The notes beneath the pieces are model-generated. The model saw nothing but the letters and a program-made list of their open reading frames with translations. It was not told the DNA's origin and did no database searches. A stretch of 64,000 bases of DNA from Lyophyllum atratum (taxonomy: Eukaryota; Basidiomycota; Agaricomycetes; Agaricales; Lyophyllaceae), in contig JACGCN010000026.1 in the NCBI GenBank assembly GCA_014905825.1, positions 1 to 64,000 of the forward strand, written 5' to 3'. A program made the position numbers and the translations under genes. The stretch's first letter is position 1. The number at the start of each line of letters is the position of its first letter. Shown piece after piece: positions 44,871 to 54,800 of the stretch.

Positions 44871-46150
44871 AGAATTCCCACATTGTACTGGTCAAGCCCA
44901 TTTGACCAAGGTTCATGCGTGCGTTAGTAGTTGACCTCGTCTACTTTCCCGTTGAATTTTGGACGCTCGCCGAGCAGTTTGATACATCTTTTTTTGCGCT
45001 TCCGAAACAACTGTAGCACACCTATGTATACGTCTTGCGAATAACCCATCAATTGCTTCTGGGCGAAAAAAAGAAATTGTCACTGAACGGGCATCACCTT
45101 AAGCCTTCTCAAAAGGGGGCGAACACTCGTAGCCGAGGTGTCCAAACGCGGAGCGGTACTGAGCGTGGGCAGGCGAATTTCCTGGGTGAAAAGACTGATC
45201 AAAGCGCTTTGTCATACCACAAGAGTGAAATTTTGTTTCGGTCCATCCTCCTGCACCTCGCGCGCACACCACTCACAGTGACTGCGCGTCCCGAAACCGG
45301 GACCGCCTCCGATGAGCGTGGTGTGTCTGCGAAAGCCAAGAGTTGTCGCTGACTCCCCTAACCTAGCTTTCCGATGTCGCCAACGACAGCCGCGCGCTGT
45401 ACGCCGGCGACCGAAGGCCCGCGAACTGCGGAGCAATGAGGAGGGGGTGCGGGGTGCGGAGTAATACTTGGGTGAAAAGACCGATCAAAATGCTTAGTCA
45501 GACGAACTCCCCTTTCCAGATACGACCTGCTTGCTGCCATCTACCATGCCTGACGTCCACGACGAACAGGGAACCCGTCTCCTGTCTCCTACTGCCCGCG
45601 GATTATATCAGTGCTCGTCCGCGACGAATAGCGGTGGTGAAGTAGGGGTCCCCTGCACCGGTTCTTCAACACGTTGCCGTGATTGAATTGCAGGAACAAG
45701 TCCAGGGATCGGGCTCCGTTGCAGGCGTCCGATCCAGTGCCGTAACCAGGGTTATAATTTTTGCCTACTAGCGACTAGCGCTTAGACAGGGTCCCCTGCG
45801 GCGTCCGATCCAGTGCCGTAACCAGGGTTATAATTTTTGCCTACTAGCGACTAGCGCTTAGACAGGGTCCCCTGCACCGGTTGTTCAACATGTTGCGGTG
45901 ACTGAATTGCAGGAACAAGTCCAGGGATCTGGCTCCGTTGAAGGCGTCCACCCGTCCCTCCTCATCCAATTCTCACTCCTAGCACAAAGGTCCTTATCGG
46001 TTGTCACCCGTTTATTCGCAGTGATAAAATATATTCATAGCTCGTGTTACAATTTCTCTCGGAAGCGCAAGAAAAACGAAAGTGGTCGGGTAAGTGAAAG
46101 CGAATGAGGGCGCTGACATCGTCAAAGGCGGAACGGCCGAAAGTGATTTT
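44871..46150. other. Intergenic mosaic: satellite fragments and a short tandem duplication
   Basis: This holds fragments rather than genes. A leader-and-exon 1 fragment of the coiled-coil family lies at about 45210-45380. Satellite monomer pieces (GGGTGAAAAGACTGATCAAAG at about 45184; GGTGAAAAGACCGATCAAAATG at about 45470) are also present. A tandem repeat of about 75 bp runs 45735-45880 (GCGTCCGATCCAGTGCCGTAACC), bracketed by two copies of GAATTGCAGGAACAAGTCCAGG (about 45686 and 45905). No coding frame is supported. Confidence 0.6.
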
Positions 46151-46244
46151 CCTGCATGAACCTTGGTCAAATGCCGTCGACGAGCACAATCCAACAAGTC
46201 TCACATAATCCTCGACCCTGAAAATGTATTGCACTCGTCTGACT

Positions 46245-47387
46245 TCAAGCCGTCCCTGCCCATCGAGTTGTGGCATGTGGTTCTTGATGTACGTAGCTGT
46301 TTCCGGCTCGCCAATTACCACGATCTTCAGAGTCGGTTCGTTCTCGTGGGTGAACATCACATCGTCGACCCTTCGCCACGGATTCGGGTCCTCCGAGTGC
46401 CTCCGAGTCCTCCGCGTCCTCCGCGTCCTCCAGGTCCTCCTCCGTCGCATTGTGCTCATGCCCGGCCCTTATCTCGACCTTACGCAAATCCGGAAGGCGA
46501 CCGATGTCCTCAAGAATGGCTGGGATGCTCTCCCAGCTACGCGAATCCACGAAACCAAGGCGCAGATCCTCAAGGAGCGTGGCCCCATTGATCTCCAGAC
46601 TCGACGCTTGAACAGTCGAACAGTCAGCCCAAGCACCAAATACACAAGAGATGGGTACTTCACCGTCTTCATGCAGCTTTGTGATCTCTAGGCTTCTCAG
46701 CGATCCCTTCAAGATGTCGACCAGACGGTTGCACTCCCCTACTGGACAGCCTAAGGTCCTCAACTCCCTGACGCCCGACCCCACCCTAAGCGCGTTCTCC
46801 AGTTCCATCGTGGGCCGGCTATTGAAGAGGAACAGCTCGTCCAGGCCGCTCCATGGCTGATGAACGTCCGGCTGCTCCGTTGCCTCTGTTACCCTGGCGA
46901 AGTCGAGAGCCAGGTGCTTAAGCTGTGTACAGCCAAGCAAAATATCCAGCGGTATGTCGAGGTTGACCAGGTCCACCCTCACCAGATTCGCCGCCCTCAA
47001 CAGCTCCCTGAAGAATGGTTCTGCTATGACGCACCCCCAGCCCTCGCCGATGATGCTGACCTCGGTGACACCCGAGAATGCTGCAAGGCGCCGGACAGCC
47101 GGGTCCATGAGCCGAGACGGGTCATCCGGGACGTTGAACTTCGCTCTCCTCACAAGGGGCGGGATGTGACGATTTACCGAGAGCAGTGTCAGCTCTCTAT
47201 TCTCTACGAACGGCCACCCATTTGGGTCGAACTCCGATTCCTTCGTGTTCAACTCCACTGAGTCATAGAATACGGCGTCCACCACCTGTCTAAATGCTGG
47301 GGAGACGAACCTCAACTCGCGCCACTGGGTACGCTCGCAATGATGTACGACTTCATGGATGAGCTCCGGGGGAAGTGTGGGTTGCAT
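46245..47387 (-). CDS. F-box/LRR-like protein, copy 2, C-terminus shifted by a minisatellite
   Basis: The ORF is 380 aa from ATG 47387. The start (LPPELIHEVVHHCE, FVSPAFRQVVDAVFYDSVEL) is F-box-like, which would recruit the protein to an SCF ubiquitin ligase via Skp1; Leu-rich repeats follow (about 90-310). At 46385-46450 a GGAGGACGC-type minisatellite shifts the frame: the 380-aa ORF ends in an unrelated tail. The other frame continues as NPWRRVDDVMFTHENEPTLKIVV, matching the end of the paralogue at 44700-44870. The damaged part is therefore the last 60 or so residues. Substrate is unknown. Confidence 0.65.
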   Translation of the reverse strand: MQPTLPPELIHEVVHHCERTQWRELRFVSPAFRQVVDAVFYDSVELNTKESEFDPNGWPFVENRELTLLSVNRHIPPLVRRAKFNVPDDPSRLMDPAVRRLAAFSGVTEVSIIGEGWGCVIAEPFFRELLRAANLVRVDLVNLDIPLDILLGCTQLKHLALDFARVTEATEQPDVHQPWSGLDELFLFNSRPTMELENALRVGSGVRELRTLGCPVGECNRLVDILKGSLRSLEITKLHEDGEVPISCVFGAWADCSTVQASSLEINGATLLEDLRLGFVDSRSWESIPAILEDIGRLPDLRKVEIRAGHEHNATEEDLEDAEDAEDSEALGGPESVAKGRRCDVHPRERTDSEDRGNWRAGNSYVHQEPHATTRWAGTA

Positions 47388-47700
47388 GGGATGAGGGAAG
47401 CGATTTGGAAAATGGCGGAGCAGTTTGTCAGGTCATCCCCATACATATATATAGCAGTCAGCATATGATCGGCGAACCCTGATGGCAGACAATATATACG
47501 GAAACGCCTTACCTGATATGAGCTGGACTCTTTGGAGACGGGCATTGATGTACGTGTTGTCTCCGTGATGTGTCCGTGGCATCTACCGCGACCCTGTCAG
47601 GTTGCATTGTTGCATCATGTCCTCAGGGGAAAGAGCGGAGACTGTGTACTATTGGGATGACATGCAAAGAGAGCGGACTGCTATCGATTACGTTTCGCAT
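47388..47700. other. Upstream flank of the F-box/LRR gene, no gene seen
   Basis: An ATATATAT-type run at about 47445 lies 58 bp upstream of the minus-strand ATG and could act as a TATA-like element. Nothing else was recognised. Confidence 0.4.
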
Positions 47701-47759
47701 CAGAAATTGTTAATATGTGCGCCGCCATCGCCGCCGACACCGATGACGAAAGGCGCCCC

Positions 47760-49140
47760 AAACGCGGCGGAAATACTGGGGTGAAAAGACCGATCAAAAT
47801 GCTTAGTCAGACGAACGACCCATTCCAGATCACGAAGCAAACCCACTGGCTCCCCGCCAAACCACTGGCGCAAAACATGAAAATGGGTCATGAGATCACA
47901 ATGCGCGCATCCTGAAGTGTCCTTGCATCTCTAACCCTAAGAAAACAAAAATGCTGTCGCCGACACCGTCGCCGACAACGACGCCAACATTTTCAGAAAA
48001 ATATAAAGAGACCCCTGGCGACAGAGCGAGAAGGAAATGACTGCTACCAATTGCGGTTGGAGTCAGAGATAATGATATTGACACCGTGGATGTTGGCGAC
48101 GCCGACGACAGCAGGTCCCCCCCAAGACGGAGCAACGACAAGGCGCTGGGGGGTGCGGAGCACGGGGGGCCGAAATACTTGGCTGAAAAGACCGATCAAA
48201 ATGCTTAGTCAGACGAACGACCCATTCCAGATCACAAGCAAACCCACTGCCTCCCCGCCAAACCACTGGCGCAAAACATGAAAATGGGTCATGAGATCGC
48301 AATGCGCGCATCCTGAAGTGTCCTTGCATCAAATGCACGCGAAAACAAAAATGCTGTCGCAGCAACGACAAGGCGCTGGGGGGTGCGGAGCACGGGGGGC
48401 CGAAATACTGGGCTGAAAAGACCGATCAAAATGCTTAGTCAGACGAACGACCCATTCCAGATCACAAGCAAACCCACTGCCTCCCCGCCAAACCACTGGC
48501 GCAAAACATGAAAATGGGTCATGAGATCGCAATGCGCGCATCCTGAAGTGTCCTTGCATCAAATGCACGCGAAAACAAAAATGCTGTCGCAGCAACGACA
48601 AGGCGCTGGGGGGTGCGGAGCACGGGGGGCCGAAATACTGGGCTGAAAAGACCGATCAAAATGCTTAGTAAGACGAACGACCCATTCCAGATCACAAGCA
48701 AACCCACTGCCTCCCCGCCAAACCACTGGCGCAAAACATGAAAATGGGTCATGAGATCGCAATGCGCGCATCCTGAAGTGTCATTGCATCAAATGCACGC
48801 GAAAACAAAAATGCTGTCGCCGACTCCGTCGCCGACAACGACGCCAACATTTTCAGAAAAATATAAAGAGACCCCTGGCCACAGAGCGAGAAGGAAATGA
48901 CTGCTACCAATTGCGGTTGGAGTCAGAGATAATGATATTGACACCGTGGATGTTGGCGACGCCGACAACAGCAGGGCCCCCCCAAGACGGAGCAACGACA
49001 AGGCGCTGGGGGGTGCGGAGCACGGGGGGGCCGAAATACTTGGCTGAAAAGACCGATCAAAATGCTTAGTCAGACGAACGACCCATTCCAGATTCAAAAT
49101 GCTTAGTAAGACGAACGACCCATTCCAGATCACGAAGCAA
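47760..49140. repeat. Satellite array 2, about 238-bp units
   Basis: Units starting GCAACGACAAGGCGCTGGGG recur at 48131, 48362, 48592 and about 48990, with a longer variant carrying GTCGCCGACAACGACGCC at 47960 and 48820. The monomer (GAAAAGACCGATCAAAATGC, CCGCCAAACCACTGGCGC, TGACTGCTACCAATTGCGG) is a diverged form of the array at 2.2-4.8 kb. All ORFs here are repeat translations. Confidence 0.88.
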
Positions 49141-49718
49141 ACCGGCTGCCCGCCAAAAGAAAAATATCAAAATCAAATTGTTTCTGCGGTACTCGTCGCC
49201 GACGACTGTAACATGTGCAACCGAAGCGCTGAATCAAGTCGCAAATCGGAAGTTTACAATTACACAAATTGCCCCGGCATTGTTGTCGACGACATGGTCG
49301 ACCGTCCACATCACACGCAGCACCCGCCTCATTGACCGCCTGCGCAAAACCTGAAAATTTCACAAATTGGCTGTCCCCATCGCCGCCGACGACGACGACG
49401 ACCCACCTCAAACACATACCCAACAAGCGACCTCCCTTGCCTGCGATAAGTGACCTTTAAAAATCAGAAAACAAAAAAATGGTTGTCGCCGTCGACAACG
49501 GCGGAGGCGGTGGCCTACCACACCACTGCGAACACAGAACCAATAAGCGACCTCTCTTACCTGCGCTCCGTTACCTTTGAAGCTCAAAACTGAGAAGAAA
49601 AAAATCGACGTCGCCGACGACGATGACGGCGGCGGCCGACCACCCGACCGGTACCACATTCGCAGAGTCCACACCCCCCACCTAAAACGCCTCTACCCAA
49701 AAAGAACGCGGCTTGCCG
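49141..49718. other. Degenerate spacer between satellite 2 and structured block
   Basis: The sequence is rich in GTCGCCGACGACGACG-like words and echoes the spacer before the block at 3880-4260 (for example CAAACACATACCCAACAAGCGACC and GGTGACCTTTAAAAATCAGAAAAC). No gene is supported. Confidence 0.5.
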
Positions 49719-49910
49719 TTTAGACGAAAGATTCGCACGGAGGTCGTCGCCATAAAGAACGACGTCTAGCGGGCTCATTTCTTCGCGGTTCCCCGCGGTG
49801 CAAGCGGAACCGCAGACGGTTCCCCCTCCCCGAGGCCGTGGAGGGTGCACCGCTGCGCGGTGCGGTGGGTGCTTCCCTGTGCGGCACAGGGAAGGAAGAA
49901 TATAGGTAGG
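49719..49910 (+). repeat. 192-nt GC-rich structured block, copy c
   Basis: It is near-identical to 4261-4452 and 5209-5400 with all hairpins kept. The right end reads ATATAGGTAGG instead of ATATGGATAGG, so the start codon seen before the reverse transcriptase is absent. Homology ends at the same base, and unrelated sequence follows. Confidence 0.8.
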
Positions 49911-50022
49911 ATGGGCGTCAGCGACCAAAGTAGGATGCAGGCATATCAGAGAACTCGCCATAGAGTCAAGCGATGGAAAGAGGATTCGTCAGAGTTACAG
50001 CAACACCTAAATAGACAACGAT

Positions 50023-51373
50023 CTATAGAGGGTGGTCGTCATCTAAACACAGTGAGCATGAGTGATGGAAACGACGAGGAGATTCGTGCTTGCCATCGAG
50101 GTCCAGGGGACCAGGCGGAAGCGCGTCGTCTTCTTGCAATCGAGCGTAGGCGTATACGATGGCAACCAAGTTGGTGACCTTTCGGTTGACTTTTACCTTG
50201 CTCGCGGATTTGAGCAACCACTGCGCGAAAAGGCTTGTGCTTCTGAGAAGGGTGGGATCCACTCGCAGGAATCCAAAAACCGCGTCGCGCAGGGCGGTGC
50301 ACGCCCAAATGAGATAGACGATCCCACGCCAGAAGTCTTGATGGTCTTCATGGATGCACGCGCGGCCAATGGAATCCCCATGATGAACGTCCGGCCATGG
50401 ATATGGGCACCAGCAGGACCAGCAGGCCTTCAAACTTTTTTTGGTGGGCTTCAGCTGTGGCCTGAATTGCACGTAATAGTGGGATTCGTCGTCGCGCAAC
50501 GGATATTCACAGTGGCGGAGTTCCGTGTGGAGGTCGTTGTTGTCCTGCTGCAGGACAGTGTGTGCGATGCACCCATCCTTCATGACGTTTACGACTGAGA
50601 TGAGGTACTTGAGGATGTCGTCGCTAGCGGGATGTTCAACGAAGACGCTTTCCGGGATGACCGGGAAGTGGGGGTCGGGAGTGGGTGCCTGAGAAGAAGC
50701 AGCTGGGGTCGAAGATCGCCCCGTAGAGGGAGATGTGTCCATCGACCAAGGATCATGGGTTTCTCTGGAAGGAGAGGAGGAAAGGGTATAGCCAGAGGAG
50801 GGTTCAGCAGAAGTAGATTGACGTGGGATTTTGGCGCCGGTGGAAATAGGAGTCTGAGGCTGGTATTGGGGTCTGGGCTGCAACGGCGTTTCCCAGTCCA
50901 CTCGGCGCTTAATGCCCGTGCGCAAGTGGTCCGCCTTGATGGGGGTGGCCAAGCTGAGAGGATCAGCCGGGATATCGGGGGTGCCCTACAATCAGATATT
51001 TGTTGAAAAAAGTGTGCAGGCGGGATTGCCAAAGACGAACCTGGCCATGAACTGATCGGAGGTGAGCGTAAAGCTCTGCGGGCTTGTGCGTGGCATCACA
51101 AGGCGATATCGGACATGGGACCTTGCGCGTGGTGGGGTCGCGGGTGAGGAGGTACACCCGCCCTGTGATTTATTTATTAGTATGGGCCTACACCGGTGAG
51201 GTACGTATATCCTTACCGAGAAGGGCAAACGATAAAATGGGGTCCTCATTGTGGGTAGCTAGGTGGTCGCACATAGCTTCGTCCTCTAGGAAGTGCCTGT
51301 CGCAGGCTGGACATGCAACGCTAGATGAGGTATCGATGAGCAGCAGGCTACATCTGGTCCGAGAAGAAACATA
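50023..51373 (-). CDS. C2H2 zinc-finger protein with helicase-type C-terminal domain (5' end missing)
   Basis: Exons: 50023-50985, 51041-51162 and 51217-51373, in phase (414 codons); the first exon with the ATG was not found. Two fingers lie near the start (CPACDRHFLEDEAMCDHLATH and CPISPCD...HLRSVHG), then a Ser/Pro linker. The C-terminal domain (ACWSCWCPYPWPD, GRACIHEDHQDFWRGIVYLIW) resembles the C-termini of both helicases in the window. The ATPase core is absent. It may be a free-standing end-binding relative of the telomere-linked helicases, or a fusion remnant left after loss of the helicase core. It lies just beyond structured block c. Confidence 0.6.
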
Positions 51374-51882
51374 CTAGCCAGGTGTAATGTTGGGAGCCAT
51401 AAGAGCCAGGGTAGGAATAGTGAACGTATTTGCAGGAGGTGGAAAGCGGGATGTCGATGAGATATAGGGATGAGCTTCCTGGCTTTTATGGTCAAGTCGG
51501 CGTGCGGTGTTACAGAAGAAAAAGAAGCCTGCATCATGGTGTCGTCATCTTGTGCGCGTGGTGACGACTACAGGGATCGGCGCTGTCAGTGATTAAAGGA
51601 TCTGCGAAGATGTGGTTGAGCGGATCCTTCAGCTCGGCTTAGATGCAGGTCAAATTGAACATCTGGAAATCTGCAGATCTGAGTCGGAACTGAACCCATG
51701 TGATATCGTAAACCTGAGGCGAAAGCAATCGCAGGCACAGCGGGTCATTAATGGATCGTATCGCCTATTTTGACGCCCTGAACGCGAGCGCTCTGGCAGC
51801 TTGTCCGAGCTTTACCAATGAATCTGGAAATTTGGCATTAATATTTTACAGGTTGTGCCTGCTACGGGAACAAGTGTCGATG

Positions 51883-54800
51883 CTATGAGTCAACGTCCAT
51901 GACCTGCACAGCGGCGACGTTGGAGAGCTTTCTGCATGCTCGGTAGAATTCTGTGATGAAGCGGGCGGGATTGGGAATCTGTGCGTGTGATGTCGGTTCC
52001 ATTGCCAACCAGGTCCACAGCTTCGAAGGTGTGTCCCAATCCTCGACTTTTACACCTACCCTCTGCGAGATGACATATAGATGCGGGTTTGCTATACCCG
52101 GTCGGTGTGCAGCGATCAGAGTGATGACAGTGGGAATGATCGAGGGGATGGTAGTGTGATGCGGGCAGTAGTCGGTGTTTGCTAGCTCCCCGCGGCCGAA
52201 GACTTTGTGGCCGAAGTCACCGCGAAATGGAATCCAACATATGTAGCATACGGGCCAAAACTCCCGATCGTGAAAACGGCCCTTGCGGATAATATCGTTC
52301 CAAACCTTATAATACGGGCTGCGTTTGTGCACATGTGGCTCGGGCGGCTGGAGATTTCCTTGTACCCAGCAGTCCGCGCATCCGACGGCAACAATTTGGT
52401 CGATGGCTGCCTTCAGTTCTCCCATGCTATCCGCTCCCGCTTGAATTTCTTGAGCGACGAGCTCCCCATTTGTTGCAACGGACAGAAGGCGTGGAATGGC
52501 CTGGTTTACTGGTCTTTGTTGGGCCGTGTCGTTGGATTTACGTCGGATTCGTGCCGTGTTTCCCCGGGATGGCACGACTGATCTGCTGTGTGTGGCAATG
52601 GTAGTAGTCTGGGACTGTACGGGGCGAGTGGGTGGTAGCGAGGCAAGCGGCGCATCAAATCGTAGATGATCAGAGGTGTGGATATCGTTCCCGGGGGCCT
52701 AGCGTACTTGTGAGTAAGCAGTGGGCGGCACAAGTGCGCGAGTATACACACGAGGCTAGCGGCTGCGCAATTGTCGCAGAGTGGGGCTCCATCAAGCGAA
52801 GCACACGAATACGATACCCCATTCACCGGGGCAAACGCTAGAAGTCGGCACGTATGAGTGGTCAGGAATTCGCCCATGGCTATCAAGCCAGTGTGATCAC
52901 CGCCTTCTTGGCTGTCTTCAAAGATGGTAGGCTTTCTCGACCAGAAAAGGGTAGACTGGGCAAGGTTTCCGTCTCGCCCCGCACGACCCACCTCCTGTAC
53001 AAAGTAGAGGATGCCGCGAACCTCGTAGTGGATGACATGTCGCACTTTGGGATAGTCAATTCCCTGTCCGAAACACATCGTCGCGATCATCCAGCGGTCC
53101 TCGGGCTGCCTGCCTTCCCACCACACAGACGTGCGGTTTGCCTTGATCTTGTCATTCTCACGCTGTTTTTCGTCTACCGACAGTCCACCAACGTCCCCGA
53201 TGATGTCGCTCACGTAAAAGGCGAAGCCAAGCGTTTTACTGAGTGCCCTGGCGTCGCACGCATTTTTGCAGTAGATGAGGCCTCGGGACTCCTGGTCTAG
53301 TGCGATACTAGTGATTAAACGATGTATGCGTTCAGGGATCTCGGCGGACTCGAGGACATGCTCCACGGTGTACTGGATATTCTTGCGGACATTGGGAGCT
53401 CGGATCTCGTGGACAATGTCGCGGGGTATCCTCATTTTGAAACATAAGAGGTCGACGGAATGGGGGAAGATGGTGGCGGATAGGAATGTGATGGGCTTGC
53501 CGAGGCTGGTTAGGTACTTGAAGAGGTTGAAGCACATTCGATAGTCCGAGGTGTACGTATGGTGGGCCTCGTCTACAAAAATACGCTTGAGCCTGTAGCC
53601 GGAGGCACGGCTGAACTGAAGAAAGCGTTCGCTCCCTGCATGTTCGGCTGAAACCAAGACAATACGCGATTTGGCACCGTCAACTTCGGGATATATGCCG
53701 CCATCGATGTTGGCGGAGACGATGCGCCTATACATATCTTGTACGAGGGCCTTGAGGGGAAGGACGACGATATAGAGAGCCTCCGGGTTCAAGAGGGCAG
53801 AGGCAAGGAACGCGAACGTTTTTCCACTTCCAGTAGGAAGTATAGCGATAACGTGTTTTCCGGTTTGACAGGCTTGAATAACTTCAGCCTGCTCAGGGCA
53901 GCTCCACTTCGGTTGGCGTCCATAGTCGAGCAGCGGTGCGAGGCGCAGGAGAAGTTTGGGATGCACCATGATGGAATGGTTCCTCGATGCTTGCGTATTT
54001 GAACCGGATTTTCCACCGGCGTCCTTGGTCACCACGGAGGCGATGAAAGACCCGACCGCTTCGAATCCACTGTCCAATCGATCGATTAGGGTGGTTGTGA
54101 GCTTGTCCATGGACTTTTCCAGTTCTTCCTTGACGGGGTTGAGGATGTGGGGTAGAAAAGTTTCTAGATCATCGAACATGGCATGTCGTGATGCATCCGT
54201 GCCCTGTGACAATGATGAAGAGGGAAGGCGATCAGCATAGAGGTTTACTTACCATGTTGCGGTCCTTCAGTTGGTGTGCGATGGATGGGTGCAACTGCCC
54301 GATACAAGCATGCCAACGAAAACAAACACGTTGATCTGAAGCTATGGCAGTATGGGAGAACTGGGGAAGAGAGTTGCTGATTTGGAGAGCATAATGGTCC
54401 CCTCCTGTCTCGGAATTGTGGTTGTAGGACTCGTGGATGGCTCTGAGATCCTCGTCCTCGGCGTCAGGGAGGCCAAAGTCAATATGGCCGATGTTCACCA
54501 TGATAGTGCACATAACCTGCCTCCAGTCCCGAACGCCCATGGCTAGACCAAAGTTTTGACGCGTGAACAAAGAAAGTGCTTTAGTGAACTGGTCGGTCTT
54601 CATGACCTTTCCGTGCTGCACAAAGACGTGGGTTGCATAATTTTCGGCGCTGGCGACGTCCATCCCACACAACGGTGCGAGATGATATGCGGCGGGGTAG
54701 ATGAAGCCGGTCACCAGCATCAGGAGGCGAGATACTTGAAAAGCAGGTGCATGGGCGACGCGGCGTCCACCACCATGAATATTGACATTCTTGTCATAAG

